A program made the translations under genes and the position numbers. A stretch of 64,000 nucleotides of DNA, taken from NCBI GenBank assembly GCA_014218235.1, contig CM024755.1, positions 39,762,713 through 39,826,712 of the forward strand, given 5' to 3'. The notes below the pieces were generated by a model. The model did no database searches, was not told the origin of the DNA, and saw nothing but the letters and a program-made list of their open reading frames with translations. The DNA comes from Colocasia esculenta. Taxonomy: Eukaryota > Streptophyta > Magnoliopsida > Alismatales > Araceae. Below are positions 10,334 through 19,939 of the stretch, piece after piece. Numbering within the stretch: position 1 is the first letter of the stretch; the number at the start of each line of letters is the position of its first letter.

Positions 10334-11092
10334 ATTTTAGAGGGCGATGGGATGATCAGTTGTACCTGATGGAGTTTGCTTATAACAACAGCTATCAGGC
10401 AAGTATCAAGATGGCTCCATTTGAAGCCTTATATGGCAGGAGTTGCAGATCACCCCTTTGTTGGGAAGAGGTTGGGGAGAACCAATGGGTTGGACCCGAC
10501 TTAGTTGAGGCGACTGTCAGAAAGGTTCAGATTGTCAGGGAACGTCTGAAGATAGCACAATCCAGACAGAAGAGTTATGCAGACAAGAGAAGGAGAGAAC
10601 TAGAATTTCAGGTTGGCGAACATGTTTCTTGAAGGTCTCACCTTCAAGGGGAATACAAAGATTTGGGATCAAAGGAAAGTTGAGTCCCAGATTATAGGGC
10701 CATTTGAAATTCTGGAAAGGATTGGTCAGGTGGCGTATAGACTTGCACTACCTCCACAGCTGGCGAACGTGCATAATGTGTTCCACATATCCATGCTGAG
10801 GAAGTATTTATTCAATGCCGACCATGTAATCAACCATGAAGACTTGGAGATTCGGGAGGACCTAACTTATGAAGAGAAATCGGTCAAACTGTTGGATCGG
10901 AAGATTCAACGACTTAGGAATCGTACCATACCTATGGTGAAGGTCCAATGGAGTCGAGACGGAGTTACTAATGCCACCTGGGAAACAGAGGAAAGAATGA
11001 AGAAAAACCACCCAGAACTATTCTCAGGTATGAACTACACCGTTATGTGTAAATTTGGGGACCAAATTTTTTTTAAGTGGGGGAGGATGTAA
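10250..11092 (+). pseudogene. Tekay-like integrase C-terminus with chromodomain-like tail
   Basis: The integrase continues in a second frame (about 10255-10632, with FEALYGRSCRSPLCW) and then a third frame (10613-11092), so another indel lies near 10620-10640. The third part contains the GPFEILERIG and VFHISMLRKY blocks. It ends in a chromodomain-like segment (KVQWSRDGVTNATWETEERM, then HPELF) that in chromoviruses steers integration to chromatin marks. The polypurine tract and the 3' LTR follow directly. Confidence 0.88.
11077..11087 (+). promoter_or_regulatory. Polypurine tract of the Tekay-like element
   Basis: AAGTGGGGGAGGA is immediately followed by the LTR start TGTAACACCCC at 11088. 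It primes plus-strand synthesis in this class. Confidence 0.85.
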
Positions 11093-11230
11093 CACCCCGA
11101 AAATTTAGTGATTTAAAAATCTTGGAAATAAAGGTGAATAAGTTACATAAACATATTGGAGAGACTTCCAATACCATGTGTTAATGACCCATTAACAAGA
11201 TTTGGGCCAATGGGGCACATTTGGCCCAAG

Positions 11231-11240
11231 AATATAAATA
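11231..11240 (+). promoter_or_regulatory. Candidate LTR TATA box
   Basis: AATATAAATA lies about 145 bp into the LTR in an otherwise unremarkable context and is the best TATA-like match upstream of the region shared by both LTRs. The transcription start is not visible directly. Confidence 0.45.
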
Positions 11241-12208
11241 AACTAGGACAGGAAATTACCCAGAAATTCGTGTATGTAATTATGCCATAATTGGAGAGGG
11301 CAAGTTAAGGTTAAAATTAAGGTAATTAGTCATGCAAGGTAAGCCAAAACCGAACCCAACACCAATTGGTGGTTTCCTAAACCTTTGCTACCTCTTTTGG
11401 GTAAGAGAATCTCAGATTTTATGGAAACTGAGAAACAGAACTCGTAGCCCCTTTTCTAGTCTCGTTAGGACTCTTAACTACACCCTAAAACTATAAGAAC
11501 TCATCCCTAAACTCTTGGGGAAGGTTTAGCAACAAGTTGGGGTCGTGAGTAGCAAGTTTGGAGCGCTGGGGAAGTGGAGAACGGCTGGGGAAAATCGTAG
11601 TCTTCCTCAACCTCGCTCTACATCAACCCAGAAATCTGCAGAGAGTTCTTAACATCCAAAGGTAGGTGTTCTCAGGCCAAGATTAAAGAAACCAACATCA
11701 TCATGTAGATATTTGAGTCTAGGATCATTTGCACTTGGTTTGACTCAATTTCATGGAGTATACGTTGTGTATTCGTAGTTTTCCCGAAGTCTCGCACAGT
11801 TAGGGCTTTTTCCCGTTCTTCTTATTGTGCACACGATTTGACACTGAAATAGACTAAACTTCCTTCATGAAAGTTCTTCTACTTGTAGTCACGATCATCT
11901 TTTATGTTGGACATTTTCTCCAAAAGTCTTTCGTTAGAGAGTTATGAGCATGGTAAGAGAGTCTCTGCATGATACTGCGATTTCGGGCTACACTTGACTT
12001 TTTGTTCTTCATATGTTTTCTCGGGATTCGAGACTGAATTAGATCAAACCCCCAACATCAAAGTTCTTCTACTAATTGACCTCGTCATCTTTCATGTTGA
12101 ACGTTTTGTCTAAATATCATTTTTAGAGAGTTACAAGCGGGGTAAGTAAACCACTGCATGAGATATGTTTTCGGGTTCCACATGACTTATAAGTTTTGTT
12201 CTGGAAGG

Positions 12209-12531
12209 GCACTAGTGTCGACACTACTTGGGCTAGTGTCGACACACTGTCCCAAAACAGCCCAGAAGGTGTTCTGGGAAGGCCTCTAGTGTCGACACTA
12301 CTTGGGCTAGTGTCGACACACTGTCCCAGATTGGCCAGAAGGTGTTCTGGGAGCTGTCTCTAGTGTCGACACCACCTGAACTAGTGTCGACACTACCTGA
12401 CCTTTTTGCCTTGCATTTGAAGCACTGTGTCGACACTACCTGGACTAGTGTCGACACTACTTGACCAGTTTGCATTATTTTGTCTTGTGTTTGAAGCATT
12501 GTGTCGACACCAGTAAGGGGTGTGTCGACAC
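12209..12531. repeat. Array of ten GTGTCGACAC palindromes in the 3' LTR
   Basis: It has the same number, pairing and spacing as in the 5' LTR. One flanking base differs in the first copy (CACTACTTGG here, CACAACTTGG in the 5' copy), while the ten palindromes themselves remain perfect in both LTRs. Confidence 0.95.
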
Positions 12532-14380
12532 TACTCTTACAAAAATTTGCATATTTTGGGTCTGATCATTTCATGATGTCCACTATCATGTGCATGATGT
12601 TATATGGTATGCATGGACCTAAAATAAATCAACCCATTGAAAAATAGTAATGATATGAATATGATTCTAATGTGTAATTGTGATTGATCTTATGTCCATT
12701 GGATTATCTTGTGATCTTGCTTATTGTCAATTGATAAGATAAGAATATGATATGAATGTGGGGATGAATACATGTTGGTATGAACTTGCTAGTGGAGTTA
12801 ATGTCATAATTTGCATATGAGTTTCAATAGTTTTATGTTTTCCGGTGTTCAAATAATTCATTTGTCAATTGCATACATGATAGGAAAGATCCGTAACTCG
12901 TCACTTACATATTTGCACGAATAGGCACACCCTTCTTGGGAAATTGAGAGCACATGTTCTGCATGTGATTTGTCTTTTGAAACATCCTCATGTCAAGACA
13001 TTAATGAATTATGAAACATAAGATACGTTGTTATCTTGCCTTGTTCTCTTGAGCTATTTGTCATACCTTGACTCTATGAATGATCGTGTTTCTTTACTAC
13101 GAGCTTGTTATTGAAACTCTGTGGCCATAATATGAATCTATTTGTTCGGCACAACGTGGGACTCCGGTCCAAATTTGAACCAATGCCTGTGCAATAGGGG
13201 TCCTGTCTGGTCCTGGGGAGGAGCACCCCAACGTACTTTTTAACCGCGAGAGTATGGACTTGTGGTGCGTGGCATGGCACTGATACGATATGCAAGATTT
13301 GTGAGAATGTGCCTTTGTTTGATATGATAAGTCTGATGTGATCTGATATGATATGATTTAATATGATACGTCTGATCATGTGAATGCATGATATCTGTCT
13401 GAATATGGCCAATCTTTTGATACGATTATATTCTTGAAATATCTGTCCACTATATATATGCATCTCGACTTTTGATCTGAAATGATATCCGTTCCACTTT
13501 GTTATTCGATCTGTTAGTATTGCATGCATTGTCATCATATACATGTTCATATCTTGCCTGATTAAAATGTTAATCATGTATATTAGTGCCCGCACTGTAT
13601 TGGGATGTAAATCCTACTGAGCTAGTTCGCTCACCCTATCATCCTGCCCTTTTTCAGGAAGTGATGAAGAACTCGTGGAGTCCGATGGGGCAGGGCAAGA
13701 GTGATGAGCATCCTCCATATGAGTCGATGATAGTTTAGAAATAGACAATTGAGTAGTCTATGTAATAGTTAACTTTTCTGGAAGTTTTATTTGAATAATG
13801 GACCTTAGTTGATTCTTTCTTATGTAAGGTTGTATCTAGTTGAATGAAATGAAATAAAGAGTACCTTTGATGATGTTATTATGATCTGAAAAGTGTTATT
13901 ATATTCAACTGTGATACGTCTATTCGTATCGTTCACGTTCCCCGGTATTTATTCCACTGCTAAATATCGGGGCGTGACAGTCTTGTAGAGTAGCTTGAGG
14001 TCGAGGGATGAGAGCAACACGACAGAGTCAAAAAGTCATAGACTTCGTCCCAGGCGTCTGATAGGAAGGAGAGTATGGCAGAGGTGAGGGAGGCAGACAA
14101 GGTGATGGGAATCGAAGAGCCACACCACCAAAGGAGTCCAGGGTTGTTTCTTTTGTTTGGCATATTAGGGAACCAATTAATGTATTTTTTTAATTTTAGG
14201 TTTGAGATTAGCCTTTTGCTTTGAAAAGGGATATTTTGGTCTTTTGGCCTTTGGGTAGCTGAGAGGGGCCGCTAAGTCCTCTCTCTTTAAATGCACATGT
14301 ACCCTACGTTTTGAAGGAATGAATGCACAAAAAAAATAATTAAGGGAAACTTTGCTGCACAAAAAGCCTTAAGGTGAGGG

Positions 14381-14984
14381 GTGAGCCTATGTTCATCTTC
14401 TTCCTCCTCCCACCCTTCCCTCCCTGTTCCACATCAATTTGATATCAAAGCCTTATCGCGATCCCTTACTGTTCGTTGTCCTTCTTCCTTTCTCGTGTTC
14501 ATCTCTTTCCTTTCTCTCTTCCGCCTAGTCACTCTTTCCCTCTCGCGATCTCCTCTTCGCTCCCTCCGTCATTCCCACATCTGTCGCAAGCGAGCACCCC
14601 AACAAAGCCACTGCTCCCTCTCTCGTTCTCTCTCTATGCAAAGGAAAGCAAAAAGCTCCCCCCCTTTCTTGCGTCATCACCGCGACCCCGTCACGAGCTA
14701 CCCCGCTATGCGAACATCCAAAGCACACAACCCCTTCCTACGAGGTCACGACCCTCTGCGTGGGACTTCCCACGACCCTCGGCCCCCCTTCTCCTTCTTC
14801 ACACGGACATCCCCACAGCTGCCACGTGCCACCCCTGTCGACCAGAGAAGCGTCGCAACCCCACCCCATCCCCTCTCTCCCCGCATACTCTTACCTCTCT
14901 CCTGTTTTCCCTCTCCAGTCACACCCTACTCTTCTCTCACATGCGACCTCCCCTCTCTCCCTCCCGGTCTCCTCTCTCTCACTC

Positions 14985-15041
<57 letters not shown>

Positions 15042-15340
15042 TGGCCTCACCGGAGGACAAAGAAGAGGGGAGAAGGAACCGCCCTCCATTGGAGCCTCTA
15101 TCGTCGGCAGTCCACTCGTCCGCCGTCACCGTCACCGACCCCGCCGTCTGTCGTCGTTGTCACCGCTGCTGGCCTCGCCATTTGCTGCCATTGGCCCTGC
15201 CGTTAGCTGCTTACTCCATCATCATAGCCGCCGCGGCTACCCTTTGTCTCCCTCCCTATGGCTTCTCCTACGCGAGGATTGGGAGAAAAAGGGGGGAGAG
15301 AGGAAGACCCGACCACTTTAAAGTGGACTGGGTCAAACTC
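14381..15340. repeat. Pyrimidine-rich low-complexity region with a (CT)n microsatellite
   Basis: One strand is dominated by C and T. Bases 14991-15039 are an uninterrupted (TC)n run of about 24 units. All three forward frames are open for long distances, giving Ser/Leu/Pro-rich peptides. This is the usual artefact of pyrimidine-rich DNA, so no gene is called. Confidence 0.75.
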
Positions 15341-15363
15341 CAATCTGCTACAATAGTTGGCAG

Positions 15364-15766
15364 TAGGGGTGAACATGGTCCGGTTCGGTTCGGTTCACCC
15401 TATTTTTTGGGTGAACCGAAATCGAACCAAATTACTGTTCAAACCGAACCGAACGGTTATTTTTTTTGGGTGAACCGAACCAAACCGGTTTATTTTTGGG
15501 TGAACCGAAACCGAACCAAATTACTGTTCAAATCGAACCGAACATAACCAATTCGGTTAGGACCACCCATGAAAAAGGAAGGCGCTAGCCCACTGGGCTT
15601 GGCTTTCTTTCATGCTATTATTTACTATTAAATATATTTAATATATATTTCGGTTCATTCGGTTTCCCTAGTAGAGAACTGAACTGAACTTTGAGGTTCT
15701 TCAACCCGAACCGAACCGAACCGATCGGTTCGGTTTTTCGGGTTGAACCAATTTTTGAACACCCCT
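15364..15766. mobile_element. hAT-like MITE rich in GGTTCGGTTC motifs
   Basis: The left end is TAGGGGTGAACATGGTCCGG and the right end ...TTTTTGAACACCCCTA, inverted repeats of the TAGGGGTG(A/T)(A/T)CA type. AGTTGGC flanks both sides (15355-15361 and 15767-15773), consistent with an 8-bp hAT duplication with one change or an offset base. The interior is built of inverted copies of CCGAACCGAACC and GGTTCGGTTC, so it can fold on itself. It has no coding capacity. Confidence 0.72.
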
Positions 15767-15779
15767 AGTTGGCGGTGCA

Positions 15780-16504
15780 ATATGGGCTCTTAGTGCATCG
15801 CCTCTATTTCTGACCCCATATATGCTCAGTTTTACGTGCCGATCGTACCAGTTGCTTCCTCATAGTGATGCTAACTCGACCAGTGTATTGACATCGTCAA
15901 TGTGCAATGTTTTGTGTGCCACATCTATAAACAACCGATGAACACCAGTTGGCATATCTAGCGATGACAACCGACTACTCGAGCCCATGTTGGAGGTTGT
16001 CAAAAGACCAAAATTGCATTGGTTCAAAAATGATCTTGGCAACTTACGTAATATGTTGGCTGCTACACTGCAAAAGGTTTATGAGGCCGACCTACCCTTG
16101 GTTGTCGAGCATGAAGAGCAAGAGCAAGAAGTGATCTATGAGATTGACCCGGCATTGGCTGACAAATATGAGGTAGAGATGAGAGCATGATCTGAGTTGC
16201 AGGACTTGTGGGATTGCTAGGTGACACCACATAGTACATTGCCAGAGACGTTGTCCCTATCTTCAGACGGTCATGTTTTCACCGAGTTTGAGATATATGA
16301 TATTGGGTGTTTGGATGATCTCGGTGACTTTGATTTGATGTGGTTGGTTGATCAGGCTCACGTCCTATGTTATCTCCAGCGATAGCATTTATGCATTATG
16401 TTGACATCGCATGTGTTACTTCGATGCGTTGCCCTCTCAGTCACCCCTTGGATGATTCATTACTTCAAAACTCGAGGTCGAGTTTTCTCAAACCTAGGGG
16501 GTTT
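15780..16504. other. Unrecognised sequence with a short open frame
   Basis: A 67-codon frame (15987-16190, plus strand) contains an acidic EHEEQEQEV stretch, and preceding bases 15860-15990 can be read as related coding remains. I do not recognise a family. The context, between two LTR-like segments, suggests internal sequence of a degraded retroelement. Bases 16191-16504 hold no frame I can support. Confidence 0.35.
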
Positions 16505-16746
16505 GATGCGGGAGCATCGCTAATCAGTGGCAAGTATTTGGGCCCGCATGTTGTTTTTGGGTTTTTGGGTGTCTTTGGGCCAACAAGAACTTGTAGTTTT
16601 TATTTTTATTTTGGGCTCCATAGTGTATGTTTAGGGTGATAAGAGTCTTTTATATGTTCTTATGTATTTTTCTATTTGGGTCTTTAGTTGTTTTGATCCA
16701 TGGGCCGAGTCTTTTATATTCTCTTATGTATTTTGCTATTTGGGTC
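16505..16746 (+). repeat. Left part of a second, old LTR (continues at 23328)
   Basis: A purine-rich AACCTAGGGGGTT precedes TGATGCGGGAGCAT, a plausible polypurine tract and LTR start at about 16505. The segment contains an approximately 80-bp tandem duplication (GGGTCTTTAGTTGTTTTGATCC and GGGTCTTTTGTTGTTTGGATCC, the second copy interrupted). The sequence is split at 16742-16746 by the Tat-like element and resumes after 23327. Confidence 0.5.
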
Positions 16747-17676
16747 TGTTACTATTATAGTAACATAGCTCGGCTCCAGCTGAGGTGACCGTTGAGGCGC
16801 TTCTCGCCAGACGGAGCCGAGACGACCAAGCCGATGGATCCCTTTGAGGCGCACTTGGCCGATGTGTGACGCTGCTCCCGACGTCCCGACCTGACCTGCA
16901 AAGCCCGCCGAGTGGGCTCAGCGGGGAGACACTCCGACGCTCAAGTCAGTTGCTAGCCGAGCAGAATGGCGTAGCATGGGGGGAGAATAGCGTACCTTGG
17001 CCTGTGAAGTGGCTACCCTTTATATAGTGTTAGGACACGTACGTGTGAGCTGGACGAGCCACCAATCTCGCCGGGAGTTACCGAGATTCCCGCCGGATGG
17101 AGCACCGTTACTTCTGCTGAGTTGCGATGATCGTGGTTGCTACCTGTAGGCCTGATTGCTGAGATCGTGGCCTTAATGACCGTGACTGGCAGTTCCGTGA
17201 TTCTCGGTCACTGCCTCATTCGCCTGTTGACCATGTGTTGGTTGCGATGGGGCGCATGAGGGCCGAGCTCCAGGTCGGCACGATCCTGGTTTCGATGACC
17301 TGAGGTACAAGAGGGCGAGTTCTCGCTTGTGGTCGGATTCACAAGACTTCCTGGGCCGAGCTGTAGACAGGCCCGCTTGGGCCGAGCTGTAGACAGGCCC
17401 GCCTGGGCCGAGCTGTACATAGGTCCGCCTAGGCCGATCTGTACATGCCTGGGACGCACAGATCAGAGCTGTAGCTGACGTATTTGGTGAGACAATAGAC
17501 TGGATGTCGGACAATGCCCTTTTTGAGGCTGGTTGATCCGAGGCCAGAGAACTGAACTAGTTCTCAAACGAGGAGAGGTTCATGCCAACCGGCCACAGTT
17601 GCTAAATGCCGGACTTTCCTCAGATGTGGTCGGCTATACTCGGGGTTAGCCGACCTGCTTGGAAACCCCCGTAACA
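16747..17676 (-). repeat. Extra LTR in inverted orientation
   Basis: It is the reverse complement of the 3' LTR at 22393-23322 over its full 930 bp, ending GGAAACCCCCGTAACA at 17676. It carries three copies of a 27-bp GGGCCGAGCTGTAGACAGGCC-type unit, like the 3' LTR, whereas the neighbouring direct LTR has one fewer. It abuts the truncated direct LTR without a spacer. Confidence 0.93.
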
Positions 17677-18557
17677 CTGGCTAACCCTGAGTATATCCGA
17701 CCACATCTGAGGAAAGTCCGACATTTAGCAACTATGGCCGGTTGGCATGAACATCTCCTCGTTTGAGAACTAGTTCAGTTCTCTGGCCTTGGATCAACCA
17801 GCCTCAAAAAGGGCATTGTCCAACATCCAGTCTATTGTGTCACCAAATACGTCAGCTACAGCTCTGATCTGTGCATCCTAGGCATGTACAGATCGGCCCC
17901 GGCAGACCTATGTACAGCTTGGCCCAGGCGGGCCTGTCTACAGCTCGGCCCAGGAAGTCTTGTGAATCCGACCACAAGCGAGAACTCGCCCTCTTGTACC
18001 TCGGGTCGTCGAAACTAGGATCGTGCCGACCTGGAGCTCGGCCCTCATGCACCCCATCGCAACCCACACATGGTCAACAGGCGAATGAGGCAGTGACCGA
18101 GAATCACGAAACTGCCAGTCACGGTCATTAAGGCCACGATCTCAGCAATCAGGCCTACAGGTGGCAACCACGATCATCACAACTCAGCAGAAGTAACGGC
18201 GCCCCATCCGGCGGGAATCTCGGTAACTCCCGGTGAGATTGGCAGTTCGTCCAGCTCACACGTACGTGTCCTAACACTATATAAAGGGTAGGCACTCCAC
18301 TGGCCAAGGTACACTATTCTCCCCTCACGCTACGCCATTCTGCTCGGCTAGCAACTGACTTGAGCGTCAGAGTGTCTCCCCGCCGAGCCCACTCGGCGGG
18401 CTTTGCAGGTCAGGTCGGGACGTCAGGAGTAGCGTCACACATCGGCCAAGCGCACCTCAAAGGGATCCATCGGCTTGGTCGTCTCGGCTCCATCTGGCGA
18501 GAAGTGCCTCAACGGTCACCTCGGCTGGAGCCGAGCTATGTTACTATAACAGTAACA
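17677..18557 (+). repeat. Tat-like 5' LTR, missing its first about 23 bp
   Basis: It starts at CTGGCTAACCCTGAG, aligned with base about 24 of the 3' LTR, and ends CTATAACAGTAACA. A TATA box (CTATATAAAGGG, about 18277-18288) matches the one in the other copies. The comparison with the 3' LTR shows about 8 differences in about 240 bp, about 3% by eye. Confidence 0.92.
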
Positions 18558-18558
18558 T

Positions 18559-18576
18559 TGTCGCTGTCTGTGGGAA
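18559..18576 (+). promoter_or_regulatory. Primer-binding site of the Tat-like element
   Basis: TTGTCGCTGTCTGTGGGAA follows the LTR end. It is two substitutions from the TTGGCGCCGTCTGTGGGAA form common at this place in plant Tat-type elements. Confidence 0.65.
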
Positions 18577-19039
18577 TCGTCACGAAAGGTCAGTTCGGTT
18601 TCCCCTTTCTTGTTCTCAACAGAACTCCTCCAGACAGAGACAACGAAATAGCCCCTATAGCATTTATCGCAATCGCCAAGGCAGCCAAGGCCTGGCACAA
18701 GCAGCAAGGGGGCCGACCAGGAGATCGTAAGCCCCTATGCCTGAGGTCGGCTCGGGGCCCGGCTCAGCTCAAATATCGTGAAGCCCTTCAAGATTCACTT
18801 GAGGTCGGCTCGGGGGCCGACGAGTTCCAGAAGTTCAGGGTAATCTTGCAGTTCCTATTAACGGTCATCTCCGACTTCGGAAGCCTAAGCCCCCTAAACA
18901 GGAGGCCGCGATCACACGCTTAATGTCCTCAGTCATGAGGGCGACGAGGTATGCCTATCACTCCACTCCTTGAGTCTTTCCCTTCATACGACTATTTCTC
19001 GAAAAGGAGGTTCTGGACGAGATCACCTCGGCTGTCCAG

Positions 19040-19720
19040 AAATCGAGAACTCGACATACGATAAAATGAAGGCGCGGTCGCTTCGGCACGCGTATATCAC
19101 AGCTCGTCCGAGGTCGCTTCAGCCCTCCGAGCTTCTGAAGGCGTGGTCGCTTCGGCACACGCGTACACAGCTCGTCTGAGGACGCTTCGGCCCTCCGAGC
19201 TCCTGAAGGCGTGGTCGCTTCGGCACACACGTACACAGCTCGTCCGAGGTCGCTTCGGCCCTCCGAGCTCCTGAAGGTGCGGTCGCTTCGGCACGCGTAT
19301 ATCACAGCTCGTCTGAGGTCGCTTCGGCCCTCCGAGCTCCTGAAGGCGCGGTCGCTTCGGCACACGTGTACACAGCTCGTTCAAGGTCGCTTCGGCCCTT
19401 CGAGCTCCTGAAGGCGCGGTCGCTTTGTCACGCGTATATCACAGCTCGTCCGAGGTCGCTTCAGCCCTCCGAGCTCCTGAAGGCGTGGTCGCTTCGGCAC
19501 ACGCGTACACAGCTCGACCGAGGTCACTTCGGTACGTGTATTATAGCTCGTCCGAGGTCGCTTCGGCACACAAGGAACATAGACGTCATGTTCCTGGACG
19601 AGGTCACTCAGGAACTGAGAAACGACGTCCGACGTGATTTGAGGGCGTGGTCGCTTCAGCACACGTAGACGCAAACGTCGTATTCGCTGAACGAGGTCGC
19701 TTAGGCACTCGTCAAAAATC
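19040..19720. repeat. Minisatellite of about 68-bp units inside the Tat-like element
   Basis: Units beginning GGTCGCTTCGGCAC are seen at about 19077, 19144, 19213, 19282, 19351, 19419 and 19487, followed by shorter degenerate copies to about 19720. Each unit contains two GGTCGCTTC(G/A) words and a CAGCTCGTC(C/T)GAGG block. Tandem arrays in untranslated regions are usual for Tat-lineage elements. Frames through it encode only the repeat. Confidence 0.88.
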
Positions 19721-19939
19721 GAAACCGGAACACCATCTGGCGCGTATTTAGCACACGCAATACACTGGGATGACAGGTACAAGGACGCCTCGGCAATCGT
19801 CAGAAACTGATGCAGCGGCCGACGTAAAAAATGAGATCAAACCAAACAACAGACGAGAAATGACAAAAGATTTGAAAGTTTCTATTACTAATGATGAGGT
19901 ATATTGAAGGGCTGACCACCATGTACAGTCATGAGGCAT

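Larger units (their letters stand above)
4168..13979 (+). mobile_element. Ty3/gypsy chromovirus, Tekay/Del-like, 5' LTR truncated by CACTA-1
   Basis: Layout in order: LTR (from 4168, its left part displaced), primer-binding site 6483-6495, gag, zinc knuckles plus protease, reverse transcriptase, RNase H, integrase with a chromodomain-like C-terminus, polypurine tract, and full 3' LTR 11088-13979. The domain order RT-RH-INT and the C-terminal chromodomain-type sequence point to a chromovirus; long LTRs suggest the Tekay clade. The coding region is dead (two in-frame stops, at least two frameshifts). The LTRs differ by about 13 sites over the first about 550 shared bases, about 2% by eye. The base run after the 3' LTR is GTCTT (13980-13984), the likely target duplication; its partner is off-window. 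Confidence 0.93.
11088..13979 (+). repeat. Tekay-type 3' LTR, complete (2892 bp)
   Basis: It starts TGTAACACCCC and ends GGGGCGTGACA, an imperfect terminal inverted repeat. From 11658 on it parallels 4168-6480. The TATA box is in the 5' part that the other copy lacks in this window. The internal ten-palindrome array is conserved at 12209-12531. Confidence 0.94.
13985..16504 (+). mobile_element. Diverged non-autonomous LTR element: first LTR end, leader and internal region
   Basis: Bases about 14213-14437 are clearly related to about 23390-23580 (shared ATTTTGGTC, TTTAA.T.CACATGTA, GGTGAGGG.TGA and TTCATCTTCTT blocks), as expected for two old LTRs of one element or family. Shortly after the first copy comes TTGATATCAAAGCC (14440-14453), a decayed methionine-tRNA primer-binding site. 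The internal region (about 14440-16500) has no gag or pol, only pyrimidine-rich sequence, a hAT MITE and unrecognised sequence. The Tekay element appears to have landed at its left side (13980). The pairing of these LTRs is inference. Confidence 0.5.

Noticed and set aside
14381..15547. 388-codon plus-strand frame, with parallel long frames in the other phases
   Set aside because: Pyrimidine-rich sequence including (CT)n keeps several frames open at once; the peptides are Ser/Leu/Pro low complexity and the 3' end runs into a hAT MITE.
18958..19782. Arg/Pro-rich repetitive frames on both strands
   Set aside because: Direct translations of the 68-bp minisatellite.
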